Shown: positions 23,095-34,675 of the stretch, piece by piece
Layout of the letters: each line of letters opens with the position of its first letter
How positions within the stretch are numbered: the stretch's first letter is position 1
Made by a program: the position numbers and the translations under genes
The notes under the pieces: generated by a model
Told to the model about the DNA's origin: nothing
The model's input: only the letters and a program-made list of their open reading frames with translations
The model's database searches: none
Assembly (NCBI GenBank): GCA_016647705.1
Contig: CM028326.1
Location: forward strand, 44,980,785 to 45,044,784
DNA length: 64,000 nt
Source of the DNA: Eucommia ulmoides
Taxonomy: Eukaryota > Streptophyta > Magnoliopsida > Garryales > Eucommiaceae
Direction: 5' to 3'

Positions 23095-23132
23095 GGGCCT
23101 GCAGCTCCCACTTTCATGTCTTTATCAAATTT

Positions 23133-23324
23133 TCAAAATATGGCTCCACCCCATACGTTTTCACTTCGCTTGTTCAACGTGTTTAAACTTAAAATACTTC
23201 CCCAAGCGTCCACACTCCTAAATTCACTTCTGAACACATTTTGAAGCCATGCCGGCTTCCAAAAAAAATAAATAATCAAACAAATAGTAACAAAAATTGG
23301 GTAATTTGACACCCTGAGTTTCAT
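23133..23324 (-). CDS. Small leader ORF of A1, 63 codons, unrecognised
   Basis: An ATG-initiated frame upstream of gag in the A1 leader, with a hydrophobic centre (FVTICLIIYFFW). The same frame stays open in A3 at 32019-32210 with about ten substitutions and identical length. No family is recognised. Conservation of length may simply reflect shared DNA ancestry. Confidence 0.3.
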   Translation of the reverse strand: MKLRVSNYPIFVTICLIIYFFWKPAWLQNVFRSEFRSVDAWGSILSLNTLNKRSENVWGGAIF

Positions 23325-23671
23325 TTCAAAAAAAAAAATATAGCGCTTGAGTTACCGTCCCCAGCTAGACTTTCGTGTTACTAAGTATGTTTCACCAAAA
23401 TTCCTCATAGACAAGAAATTTGAGCTCAAATGCTCAGTAGGACCAAGATCATGGCTTGAAGTCGACTTCTCCTCTCAGTCCTTATCATTTGCAATAAGCT
23501 CAATCTCGGGATTGAGAATTAAAAATTCCAATCTTCTTCATCGTTTCTCGCACTGCTTGATCTCATTAACACAATGAAACAAAAATTAAAATTAAAAACA
23601 AAACAAAAATAAATGTCAGGATTAACACTCGACCACTTAGTCGCAATATCAACTTAAAATTTACACTAATC

Positions 23672-23812
23672 CCCGGAAACGGCGCCAAAAACTTGGTACT
23701 TTGACGGGACTAGAATACGATACATTTTCTTCTCCTATCTAAAACTTAAGTCCTGAGCCATTACCGCGTATCTCCGGCAATAACATCAAAACATTCCCCG
23801 GCAACGGTGCCA
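23672..23812 (-). other. tRNA-Asp primer binding site of A1, with a second copy
   Basis: The complement at 23795-23812 reads TCCCCGGCAACGGTGCCA, six bases from the right LTR. It matches the 3' end of plant tRNA-Asp (TCCCCGGCAACGGCGCCA) with one change. A second copy, TCCCCGGAAACGGCGCCA, lies at 23672-23689, followed by the same 'aaaacttgg'. The tRNA-Asp primer is typical of the Athila lineage. Confidence 0.88.
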
Positions 23813-23818
23813 AAAACT

Positions 23819-25306
23819 TGGCAGCACGCGAAAACATACGCTGTTACTTACACTCACAAGTATACGAGGTCTAAGTTTTAATATAGTGGATCTTGAAGAT
23901 TGGATATCGTTCCCACAGAGAAAAGTGTGAATAATTGAATACCGCAATTTACGTAGTCTCATGTTATCCTGACGATGGAAGACATGATTTAAACTTAAAC
24001 TAAGCTAAACCACAATTAGTGGGTTAATCCTAACTAAGTTGATTAATTAGGGATTGATTTCATTCACTTAATACACATTTGATTTCATTCAGTTAACAAT
24101 AACGGAGTTTAGGTATCTGACAATCTCGGTTCATAAACTTCTCCGCCACCTCTTCCGAGTGTAAGACGGGGGAATACGCGACTTCGTGTCGACGAAGAAA
24201 TCCTCCTCAATGTCTTAACGACTCTAGGCCACATGTGTCTTGATCCAACATCATCAATTGCACACTAACTAACGCCCTCCCGGGTCGTTAGGTGGTAACG
24301 ATGTGTTTACCCTAGTCCGAATCCAGGGTTACCTCTCTTGAGTGTCAAACCCTAGATTCTCAAATCCAACCCTAATACCATTACAAGAATACTAAGATCG
24401 TCGTCATCAAATGATAAACACAATCGGACTTAAAAGCAACAACCGTTAAAGAAATGTATATTAAACCAAACGAGTATTTACACAACTACATATTTCCCTA
24501 ACTAATCTCTTAATTACACTAACATGTTCTTAGCCAATACAACATTAAATCAAGAGGAGATCATCAATATCAACAATAAACATTAAATACAAAGATGGAA
24601 ACAAGGGAAGAAAAGCCAAATCTCAAAGTGGAGTAGTCCACTTTCGCCAAAGAGCAATCCTCCCGAGCTTCCTCTTTTCCATTGATGAACTTCCTCTTCT
24701 AGCTCTTCAAGGGTTGGACAAGAACACCTCCTAAACTAATCTAATATACTTCCTAAATTATCTAAACCTAACTAAGGTGGAAGGAATTCTCCAAATGTCA
24801 ACCGGAGCCTCCTCTCATGTCTAAAAGTTCTTGAGGTTTGGTGGAGAAAGGGATTAAAAAGAGGGATTTGGAAAAATATCTTAAAAATATCTAAAAAATA
24901 GATATTTCTGTGAAGAGTGTCACCGCCTAGGCGATGACTTAAGTCAGTTAAGCTTCTGTCAAATCTTCGCCTAAGCAGTGGTTTCTCCGCCTAGGCAGTA
25001 GCTGCTAGCATATCAATCTGTCGCTTTCTCTCCTAAGCGTTGGTTTTCTCGCCTAGGCGGTGGTTCAACCCTTCAGCACTCCAACATTCTGCCTTTTTTC
25101 CGCCTAGGCGGTGGTCTTCATTCACCGAAACCCTGTTTTTCACATTTTGTTCACCGTTTTTTCCACCGTTTTCACTTGTTTATCTCCCCATTAACCTCCT
25201 TCACCTGTTTTACACTAAAACAAACTAAAACACAATTAAATATAACTAAAACGCTTGAAAACTAACAAATTCGGTTTAGAAATAGATAGATTTTTCACAC
25301 CTATCA
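23819..25306 (-). repeat. A1 LTR (upstream copy on the minus strand)
   Basis: 1488 bp, next to the primer binding site. It contains several CCGCCTAGGCGGTGG-type motifs at about 24920-25115. The open frame 25040-25228 is incidental. Confidence 0.9.
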
Positions 25307-25311
25307 TGGAC

Positions 25312-26837
25312 CTTTCGGTCGGGTATCGTATCTATAGGGATTGGTTGAGATTACTATCGAGTACCATAATTATCATAACCTAATTTTATATAGGCGACAA
25401 AAATAGAATTTAATTATTACTAATACTAAGATACTAATTTAACTATACTAATACTATATCGAGATAGTTTTGAGAGAATAGGTTGTCTAGGGATTAGTTT
25501 CGTTTACGAATATGCGTTCAATCTTGTTTTAGTTTATATTTACGGCATTCGACTTATCCGACAATCTCGGTATCTAAAACTCATCCGCCACCTTTCTCGA
25601 GTGTAAGATGGGGGATATAACGCAACTTCGTGTTAATGAAGAAGTCCCCCTCAACGTCTTAACGACCCTAGGTTGCGTGAGTCTCACCCCAACGTCATTG
25701 ATTGCACACAATCCAATTCTCGACTGGGTCATTGGATTGTGCGTTGCGTTTACCCTATCGACAATCTCAGTTCTAAAACTCCCTCACTACCTCTCCCGAG
25801 TGAAAGACAAGGGAATACACGACTTAAAATTAACGAAGAAGTCCCCCTCAACGTCTTAACGACCCTAGGTCATGTGAGTCTTACCCTAACGTCATAGATT
25901 GTCCACAATCCAAACCCTGATCGGGTTATAGGTTTGTGGCGTTTATTTATTCTAATCCGAATTCGGGATTTGTCAAATCCCATATTCTCGATATGTAAAT
26001 CTAAGCATGATAAACAAACAATATGGCACACACAATCAACATAACGAAGAACAATCGCAAACAAAACATAAACTCAACTAAACAATGTTTTCATAAATTA
26101 TATTAATAATCCCTATACAACCTATGTTTAGCCAATGGCCATAACCATGTATACAATGTAAAATGGTGTAAACATGCTCAACAACTATCAAAATTCAGAA
26201 AAAAAAAAAGAAAAGAAACGAACGACTTAGCCTATATCCGAAGAATTGGTGCTAGAACCGTCGAACGATCGCTTCCTCCTTCGTCCTCCACCTTGGTTTG
26301 AGAGCTCTCCCTAAAAAATCCCTTTTCCTAACCCTAAAATATAGCCTAAGGCCTTAGGGGCTAAAGAGATCGGAAGAGAGGAGGAGAGAAGGGTATTTAT
26401 AGGCTCAAAAATATCAAACAAAATATCTAAACTATGCAGAGGCCACTGCTACAGTGGTGAGTATGTTGGTTGGTGATCGCTGCGGCGACGAAGAAAGCAG
26501 TGGCTTTGAAAAAACTTTATGTTGGTTTACTACCTAGGCGGTGGTCCGTTAGTATCCTTTGGTCTTTCTCAGTATCTTCACCGCTGCGGCGGTGGTCTGG
26601 ACGCCGCAGCGGTAGACTTGTTTCACAGTTTTGCCTCCGAGTTTATTTTTCCACCGTTCTTTGACTGCTTTTGGTTCAATATCATTGTTTTAGCTCCAAT
26701 TTCATACCTTTTCACCCCACGCACCTGTTTTAATACAAAAAGAATAAAAACATATTAAAACATATAAAAATAACAATAAAACTACTCTAAAACTAACAAA
26801 ACCGGTTTGAAAATACGTAGGTAATTTACACCTATCA
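25312..26837 (-). repeat. A2 left LTR, remainder after the A1 insertion
   Basis: It continues the LTR begun at 17755-17822 and matches 28626-30212 throughout. It carries duplicated 'ctcaacgtcttaacgaccctagg' blocks at about 25650 and 25850. At 26580-26613 it carries a hairpin with 12-bp arms ACCGCTGCGGCG and CGCCGCAGCGGT. AATACTCCCAAACTC follows its end as the complement of the purine tract. Open frames in it (25608-25897, 26470-26758) are by-products. Confidence 0.88.
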
Positions 26838-28625
26838 AATACTCCCAAACTCGAAATTTTGCTAGTCCTCGAGCAAAACACCCACACAATAAAAGAAAAT
26901 ATAAAAACTAAGTACTAAAAATAAAAAACACGAAAAACAAATATGTGCAAGTTTTGAGTATCATCTACCGGCCAAACGAACTATACCTCATCGGCCCCCA
27001 ATCCTATCGAGTTCAGGTATAAAAACACACCATGTAGTGTTCTAGAATTTTAATATTTATAATAGTAAGCATCGTTATAGATCCTACTAAAGTGTGTGTG
27101 TGTTTAAAACTGAAATATATAACTGTCCGTTAATCGGATTGGATTATCCACCATATAAGCGCATGACCAAAAAAACCTGAAGGTATAGGGAATCCATAGG
27201 CTTGACCTGGGATCTATTCTCCACTAATGTAGGCTCAGAAGTTCAAGAAGATCCATAGGTCTTGGTTCAGTTTAGGACAAATGGCCAAGGGTAAATTTGA
27301 AAGAGAAAACGGGTTAACATCGTTAACTTGATGTTACCCAAGGCACATCGTTTGGCACTCTCACACTTGAAACCGCACAATTAAATTGAAACAACCCTGA
27401 ATAATCTATTAAGATCGTCGTACTCACTTGTCAAAAAGAAACGAAAAATAAAAACCGTATGTACACTTGATTCTTTTTTTTTCAACTAACACACCCCCAA
27501 ACTTATTTGATTGTTACAATTGAAGGGGTGTGTGAAATACAAACAAAAAATGACAAGTGAGTACTTGAATATCGAACCAATATAAAGTTCGCCTTAATCC
27601 AACCGCTCACTTCAAGTAGCATTTGCAATCTACTAGCTTGATTCTCTCAGATTGTGCCTTCCGTTTAGCGATGTAGGTTTGGAAAGAAGTTTTATCGGTC
27701 GAATGGTATTTGTTAAGTGTTCAGAATTGAAATGGCTATTAGGCTTCGATAGGGTAACAAGGGATAAACATTTTACAAGGTAGACTTCAAAGGCTCAAGC
27801 GAGAAAAAAAACGAATGCCTAAATCATATCTCCTTAACAACCTCGCCTAGGATTTCGCCTTGAATTTCCCCTAGATCAAGTTCTAGAAACCCTAATGTCA
27901 TGAATTTAGGTGACTGATAATCCTTTTCAAATCAATTAGATGATTATATAATGAGTTTTCGTGCTCGTGCAAGTAGGATCTATAATAACTATTACTAAAA
28001 CATAACGTTGAGCACACAGAACATGCATGCATGGGTTTTACGCTCGACCTCAATAAACATCCAGGGGACAGATTCATCATCGGGTAATGGCCCAGATGAT
28101 GTCAAAACTCAGCACAGAACACAAAAACTAAACTAAACAAACTAATCGTAAACAAGCATGCATACGTAGAAACAATAAAACATACTAAAAATATACTACA
28201 CATCACACCCGATTCAAACAAGAAATTCCTATAATAACCTAGTTAGCGATCCCAATAACATTATAAAGTATTATAATGAAGACTAGGGTTTAAAACACAT
28301 ACCTGGGAGGCGAGAGAATCTCACCTCCAAATCAAATCGGATGCGACGGATCTAATTTATTTGTGACCCTGGGTTGCCTCTCAAGAAGCGCTTGATTTAA
28401 TGTCCTCGGCCCAACACATGCCCTCAAGACTGGCAAGATGTTCGAATGAATGAAACGTAAGAGTACCTGTCGATCTAACATCTTCAAGCATCCTGCCAGA
28501 AAATAAAACCAAAACTACAAATGAAAATTATATACAAAAGATATACCTAGATTAAAATCAAGTTATTTACTCGCAATATCAACGATAACTCAATCCACCA
28601 ATCCCCGGCAACGGCGCCAAAAACT
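26838..28625 (-). other. A2 internal region, no coding capacity
   Basis: About 1.8 kb related in parts to the A1 and A3 interior, for example the 'tccactaatgtaggctc' phrase at about 27223 (A1: about 19700). No open frame of interest was seen. The tRNA-Asp primer-site complement TCCCCGGCAACGGCGCCA is perfect at 28602-28619. Confidence 0.8.
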
Positions 28626-30212
28626 TGGTGGCCGCAATTAATGCACTACTACTTTCACCGCAATCATACGGATCAAGTTTTAGTATAGTGGACCTTTCGG
28701 TTGGGTATCGTATCCACACGGATTGGTTGAGATTACTATCGAGTACCGCGATTATCATAACCTAATTTTATCTAGGCGACAAAAATGGAATTTAATTATT
28801 ACTAATACGAAAATACTAATTTAACTATACTAATACTATATCGAGATAGTTTTGAGAGAATAGGTTGTCTAGGGATTAGTTTCGTTTACGAATACGTGTT
28901 CAATCTTGTTTTAGTTTATATTAACGGTGTTCGACTTATCCAACAATCTCGGTATCTAAAACTTCTCTGTCACCTTTCCCGAGTGTAAGACGGAGGATAT
29001 AACGCAATTTCGCGTCAACGAAGAAGTCTCCCTCAACGTCTTAATGACCCTAGGTTGCGTGAGTCTTGCCCCAACGTCATTGATTGCACACAATCCAACT
29101 CCCGACCAGGTCATTGGACCGTGTGTTGCGTTTATCCTATCGACAATCTCAGTTTTAAACCTCCCTCGCGACCTCTCCCGAGTGTAAGATGAGGGAATAC
29201 GCGACTTTGAATCAACGAAGAAGTCCCCCTCAACGTCTTAAAGACCCTAGGTAACATGAGTCTTGCCCCAACGTTATAGATTATCCATAATCCAAACCTC
29301 GACCGGGTTATAGGATCGTGGCGTTTGTTTATTCTAGTCCGAATCCGTGATTTGTCGAACCCCGTATTATCGATATGTAAATCTAAGCATAATAAACAAA
29401 CAATACGGCACACACAATCAACATAACGAAGAACAATCGCAAACAAAATTCATAAATTATATTAATAATCCCTATACAACCTATATTTAGCCAATGGCCA
29501 TAACCATGTATACAATGTAAAATGCGTAAACATGCTCAACAACTACGAAAATGTAGAAAACAAAGAAAAGAAATGAACGACTTAGCCTATATTTGAAGAA
29601 TTGGCGCTAGAACCGTCGAACGATCACTTCCTCCTTCGTCCTCCACCTTGGGTTGAGAGCTTTCCCTCAAAAATCCCTTTTCTTAACTCTAAAATATAGC
29701 CTAAGGCCTTAGGGGCCGAAAAGATCGAAAGAGAGGAGGAGAAAAGGGTATTTATAGGCTCAAAAATATTAAACAAAATATCTAAACTATGCAGAGGCCA
29801 CTGCCATGGCGATGGGATTCACCGCCGCGGCGGTAAGTATGTCGGTTGGTGATCGTTGCAGCGATGAAGAAAGCGGTGGCTTTAGAAAAACTTTATGCTG
29901 GTTTACTACCTAGGTGGTGGTCCGTTAGTAGCCTTTGGTCTTTCTTAGCATCTTCACTGCCGCAACAGTGGTCTGGATGCTGCGACAGTGGGCTTGTTTA
30001 CAGTTATGCCTCCGAGCTTGTTTTTCTATCGTTCTTCGATCGCTTTTGGTTCGATCTCATCATTTTAGCTCCAATTTCATACATTTTCACCCCACGTACC
30101 TATTTTAATACAAAAAGAATAAAAACATATTAAAACATAAAAAAATAACTATAAAACTACTCTAAAACTAACAAAACTGGTTTAGAAATACGTAGGTAAT
30201 TTACACCTATCA
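28626..30212 (-). repeat. A2 right LTR
   Basis: 1587 bp, from TGGTGGCCGCAATTAATGC to ACACCTATCA. The hairpin of the left LTR is present here as decayed arms near 29956-29990. Open frames at 29132-29446 and 29846-30133 have shadows in the left copy and no recognised family. Confidence 0.88.
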
Positions 30213-30217
30213 ATGGG

Positions 30218-30355
30218 ACGCTAGATCCTGTTGACCACCTCTCCATGTTTAAGTCTTATATGGACATGCAAGTGGCCTCTGTAGCTCTGTAGTGCAGAGT
30301 CTTTCCCATCACCCTTACAGGTGCAGCGAGGTCCTGGTTCAAGGGTTTGGAAAAA
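30218..30355 (+). pseudogene. Tat element gag, continuation after A2
   Basis: The frame LDPVDHLSMFKSYMDM, then CRVFPITLTGAARSWFKGL, continues the capsid region cut at 17749 by the A2 insertion. One stop interrupts it. It ends at the A3 junction at about 30355-30368, and the rest of gag is not present in the window. Confidence 0.8.
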
Positions 30356-31528
30356 CCACTGCCTAGACTGCCTAAGTGGTGAACCACCGCTTAGGCGTTG
30401 ACACTCTGTACAGAAATATCTATTTTTAGATATTTTGAAGATATTTCCAAACCTTACCTATTTAACCCCTTTCTCCCCCAAACCTTAAAAACCTAAGAAC
30501 CCTTAGACCAAAACTCTTAGACGTGAGAGGAGGCCCCGGTTGTTCTTGAGAGCTTCTTCCACCTTAGTTAGGTTTAGATAATTTAGAAAGTAGATTATAT
30601 TAGTTTAGGAGGTGTTCTTGGCCAACCCTTGAAGAGCTAGAAGAGGAAGTTCATCAACGGAGAAGAGGAAGCTCGGGAGGATTGTTCTTTGGCGAAAGTG
30701 GACTACTCCACTTTAAGATTTGGATTTTCTTCCCTTGTTTCCATCTTTGTATTAAATGTTTATTATTGATAATGATGATCTCCTATTAATTTAATGTGTA
30801 TTGGATAAGAACATGTTAGTGTAAATTAGAGATTAGTTAGAGAAAGGTGTAGTTGTGTAAATACTCGTTTGGTTTAATATACGTTTCTTTAACGGTTGTT
30901 GCTTTTAAGTCCGATTGTGTTTATCATTTGATGACGATCTTAGTATGCTTGTTATGGTATTAGGGTTGGATTTGAGAATCTAGGGTTTGATACTCGGGAG
31001 AGGTAACCCTGGATTTGGACTAGGGTAAACACATCGTTACGACCTAACGACCCGCGAGGGCGTTAGTTAGTGTGCAATCGATGATGTTGGGTCAAGACTC
31101 ATGCAACCTAGAGTCATTAAGACATTGATGGGGACCTCTTCATCGACACGAAGTCGCGTATTCCCCCGTCTTACACTCGGAAAAAGTGGCGGAGGAGTTT
31201 ACGAATCGAGATTGTCGGATATCTAAACTCCGTTATTGTTAACTAAATGAAATCAAACGTGTATTAAGTGAATGAAATCAATCCCTAATTAATCAAATTA
31301 GTTAGAATTAACCCACTAATTGTAGTTTAGCTTAGTTTAATTTTAATTCATGTCTTCCGTCGTTAGGATAACATGAGACTACGTCAATTGCAGTATTCAA
31401 TTCAATTATTCACACTTTTCTCTGTAGGAACGATATTCAATCTTCAAGATCCACTATATTAAAACTTAGACCTCGTATACTTGCGAGCGTAAGTAGGCGT
31501 GCATATTTCCGAGCATCTACCAAGTTTT

Positions 31529-31546
31529 TGGCGCCGTTGCCGGGGA
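31529..31546 (+). other. tRNA-Asp primer binding site of A3
   Basis: TGGCGCCGTTGCCGGGGA is perfectly complementary to the 3' end of plant tRNA-Asp and lies six bases from the left LTR. A decayed second copy (AGTTTTTGGCACTATAG) lies at about 31653, matching the duplicated arrangement of A1. Confidence 0.9.
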
Positions 31547-32018
31547 TTTGTGTGAATTTTATTGAATATTGCAAAAATTTGCGATAACAGCTCAAGACTT
31601 AAGTTTTAAATAGGAACAACAAATGTATCGTATCCTAGTTCCGTCAACGCACCAAGTTTTTGGCACTATAGACGTGGGATTAGTGTGAATTTTAAGTTGA
31701 TATTGCGACTAAGTAGTCGAGTGTTAATCCTGACATTTATTTTTGTTTTGTTTTTAATTTTTATTTTTATTTCATTGTGTTAATGAGATCAAGCGGTGCG
31801 AGAAAAGATGAAGAAGATTGGAATTCTTAATTCTCAATCCTGAGATTGAGCTTATTGCAAATGTTAAGGACTGTGAGGAGAAGCCGACTTCAAGCCATGA
31901 TCTTCATCCGACTAAGCGTTTGAGCCCAAATTCCTTGTCTATTGGGAATTTTGGTGAAAAATACTTAGTGACATGAAAGTCCAGCTGGGGACGGTAACTC
32001 AAGCGCTATTTTTTTGAA

Positions 32019-32210
32019 ATGAAATTTAGGGTATCAAATTACCCGATTTTTGTTACTATTTATTTGATTATTTATTCTTTTTGGAATCCGGCATGGCTTC
32101 GGAATATGTTCGGAAGTGAATTTAGGAGTAGGGACGCTTGGGGAAGTATTTTAAGTTTAAAAACATTGAACAAGCAAAGTGAAAACGTATGGGGTGGAGC
32201 CGTATTTTGA
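32019..32210 (+). CDS. Small leader ORF of A3, homologous to the one in A1
   Basis: 63 codons, the same length and frame as 23324-23133 of A1, with roughly ten substitutions and the same hydrophobic core (FVTIYLIIYSFW). Not recognised. It may be a non-functional leader frame. Confidence 0.3.
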   Translation: MKFRVSNYPIFVTIYLIIYSFWNPAWLRNMFGSEFRSRDAWGSILSLKTLNKQSENVWGGAVF

Positions 32211-32248
32211 AATTTTGAGAAAAACATGAAAGTGAGAGCTGCAGGTCC

Positions 32249-32352
32249 ACCGCCTAAGCGGTGAACCACCGCTTAGGCGGTAAAAATACAGAGTGGGTGT
32301 TTTTCAGCAAAAACTGCCCACCGCTCAAGCGTTGAACCACCGCTTAGGCGGT
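32249..32352 (+). repeat. Two leader hairpins of A3
   Basis: The arms at 32249-32263 (ACCGCCTAAGCGGTG) and 32267-32281 (CACCGCTTAGGCGGT) are perfectly complementary around AAC. A second unit 71 bp further on (32320-32352) has a partly decayed left arm. Both are followed by 'aaaaatacag'. The positions match the A1 leader hairpins. Confidence 0.88.
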
Positions 32353-34675
32353 AAAAATACAGGATGTAACAAATTTTGAAAATACGCTCCACCGCCTAGG
32401 TGGATTAGCAGCAGAATAAAATATTTTCACACTGGTGTAATTTTCTTAGGCAAAAAAACTACCGCCAAGGCGGAATTTCGTCAGAAGGTTAGATTTTAAA
32501 GAAAAGGGTTCCACTGCCTAAGCGGTAGACCTTCTGCAGTTAAACAACCCCTATTCATTCCAAAATTGAAATCGCAAGGCTTCTTCCCCAAAATCGTCCA
32601 CCTTCTCTCTAAAACCTCACTTCTAAACCGTTCCAATACTCAAAAATCATCCTTCCATTACCAAAATTTGTGATTTCCACCCCAAATCATCTACCTCAAA
32701 TTAATTTTCAACCCCATTTTCATGATTTTCTTTATCACTTTGGGATTTTGGTTTGATTTTTAGTGATAACTTAGTTTCTATGGATTGTTAAATTGTGTGA
32801 AACAAAATTGCATGCTACATTTTTCATATTTTGTTGAAACTTTGTGATTAGTGTGTGCGCCAGATCAAATCCACAGGTTCATGTGCGACCGCTTCGGCAT
32901 TGCCACCGCACTTTTTGCAACTGCCACAATTTCCATTCCAACGTGATAGTGGTGAGAGAGGAATTTCCTGTCAGGTGAACACTAGGGAATAAGTCTTATT
33001 CCCTAGGTATGTCTTCAACCCATTTTGTATGCATTAATGCTATATGTCTATTGGGTTCGCTGACTGACGAACACTTCTTTTGTTCAAGCTTGTTTTGGTA
33101 TGGAGTGGATGATTAGTTTAGTGGATGTTCATCCATTTTGATTTTTTTGTAGAAAATGATGAACCATTATTTTGAGTATTTTATTATTTTGAATGTTTTA
33201 GTTTTTAAATTTTTAGTTTAGTTTAGTTTAATTTTTATTTTTACATGTTTAGTGTTAGATTAATTTATGTATGTTAGTATTAGATTTAGTTTAGGTTTGT
33301 GTATGTATAAAGTTGTGTTTGCATGTTAGATGTGAGTTTATTTGGGCCAAGACCCGATGATGAGAATTATCCCCTAATTGCATATTGAGGTCAGGGACAA
33401 TACCTTCCTTGTGTGTTTTGTGTGCTTAACATGTTGATTGGGTAAAAATTATCTCGATCCAAAAATCGCACAACATTTGAACTCAATGTATAATTATCTG
33501 AACGATTAGACATTGATTATTCGATATTAAGCTCATGATAGAAAATGAGAAAACTAGAACTTGATTTGGGGAAAACTTGAGGCGGAATCCTAGGTGAGGT
33601 AATTCCGGAGATGTGATTTAGGCCGTCAATTTTTTGCTTGAACCGTTGTAGCTAACCTGAAAATTTTCATTCCTTATTTCCCCTGTCGAAGCCAATAACG
33701 TAATCAATTCTAAAAACGTTCAAATACTCATTTCATTTAAATTTTTCCTAACCCAATGTCGCTAAGCCTAATTTTCAAAATTGAGTGAAATCAAATGAGC
33801 GGTCGGGTTTCTGATAAATTTTTATTGATTCGGTATTAGTGTATTCACTTGTCACTTTTGTATTTCTTTTTGCACGCTCCTAAAATAAGTTTGGGGGTGT
33901 GTTTCTATCATTTCTTTTTACATATTCCTAAAATTTTATAAATTCGGATAAGTTTGGGGGAGTGTTTCTCTAACTTCTTTTGGCACTCTCCTAAAACTGT
34001 AATAATTCAAATTAATTTAAGAATATGTTAAAAAAAAAAAAAAAAAAAAGAAAAAACTTGAATATAATTTTCATTTTCTTCTCTTTCGAAAAGTGAATAC
34101 AAGGATTTCTGTTTCTTATTCAGAGTTGTACTTTAAATGTGGGGTCATGAGAGATGATAGAGACAAGCGATTTTACCTCGGGTATCGATCGATTAAACCG
34201 ATTTTCTATTTTTATTCCAAGTGATACCTGTGGTTGTTCTCCAAAGCCAAACCAAGCCCTATTGATCTCTGTGAATATCCGAGCCTACATTAGTGGATAG
34301 TAGACTCCAATCAAGCGTATGGTTTTCCTAAATCCTTCAACGGTTTAAGTTATGAGCTTAACGATTGAATAATCGAATCCGGTATTTGACTATTTATACA
34401 TTTGAGTTCTCACACACACACTTCAAATAGATCTAGAATGGTTTTTATTGATATTGATTGTTGAAATTCTAGAACATCACTTGGTGTGGGTTACTTCCCG
34501 AACTTGATCCGATTTAGGGATGTTGAGGGAGGAACAAATTGGTCATTTCAATTGAACTTTATATTTACATGCATATACTTCTTTCGTGTTAGCTTAATTT
34601 TTCATTTTTAGTTGGTTAGTTGGTTAGTTAGTTTAGTTTAGTGTTAGTGTTTTGCTCGAGGACTAGCAAAATTCT

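Larger units (their letters stand above)
17823..25306 (-). mobile_element. Athila-like element A1, nested in the A2 LTR
   Basis: This 7484-bp element starts TGGTAATGCACGAAACATACG and ends TTTTTCACACCTATCA. It has a perfect target duplication TGGAC (17818-17822, 25307-25311) inside the left LTR of A2. LTRs are 17823-19302 and 23819-25306. The minus orientation is set by the tRNA-Asp primer site next to the right LTR and a purine tract next to the left. It holds one gag-like ORF, no pol and a long repeat-rich leader, so it is a non-autonomous derivative. Confidence 0.92.
17755..30212 (-). mobile_element. Athila-like element A2, non-autonomous, hosting A1 in its left LTR
   Basis: The outer element starts TGGTGGCTGCAATTAATGC and ends TTTACACCTATCA, with a perfect target duplication ATGGG (17750-17754, 30213-30217) inside the Tat gag. 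Without the nested A1 it is about 5 kb: left LTR 17755-17822 plus 25312-26837, an internal region of about 1.8 kb (26838-28625), and right LTR 28626-30212. The orientation is minus: the tRNA-Asp-type primer site abuts the right LTR and the purine tract abuts the left. The internal region has no recognisable gag or pol and depends on proteins from elsewhere. Confidence 0.88.

Noticed and set aside
23795-23812. Possible tRNA-Asp gene fragment
   Set aside because: Only the 3' 18 bases match, exactly where a primer binding site complement should be next to an LTR. No cloverleaf lies around it.
25608-25897. Frames of 74-83 codons in the A2 LTR
   Set aside because: They lie within an LTR and are not conserved as frames in the partner LTR (about 28990-29270). 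No family match.
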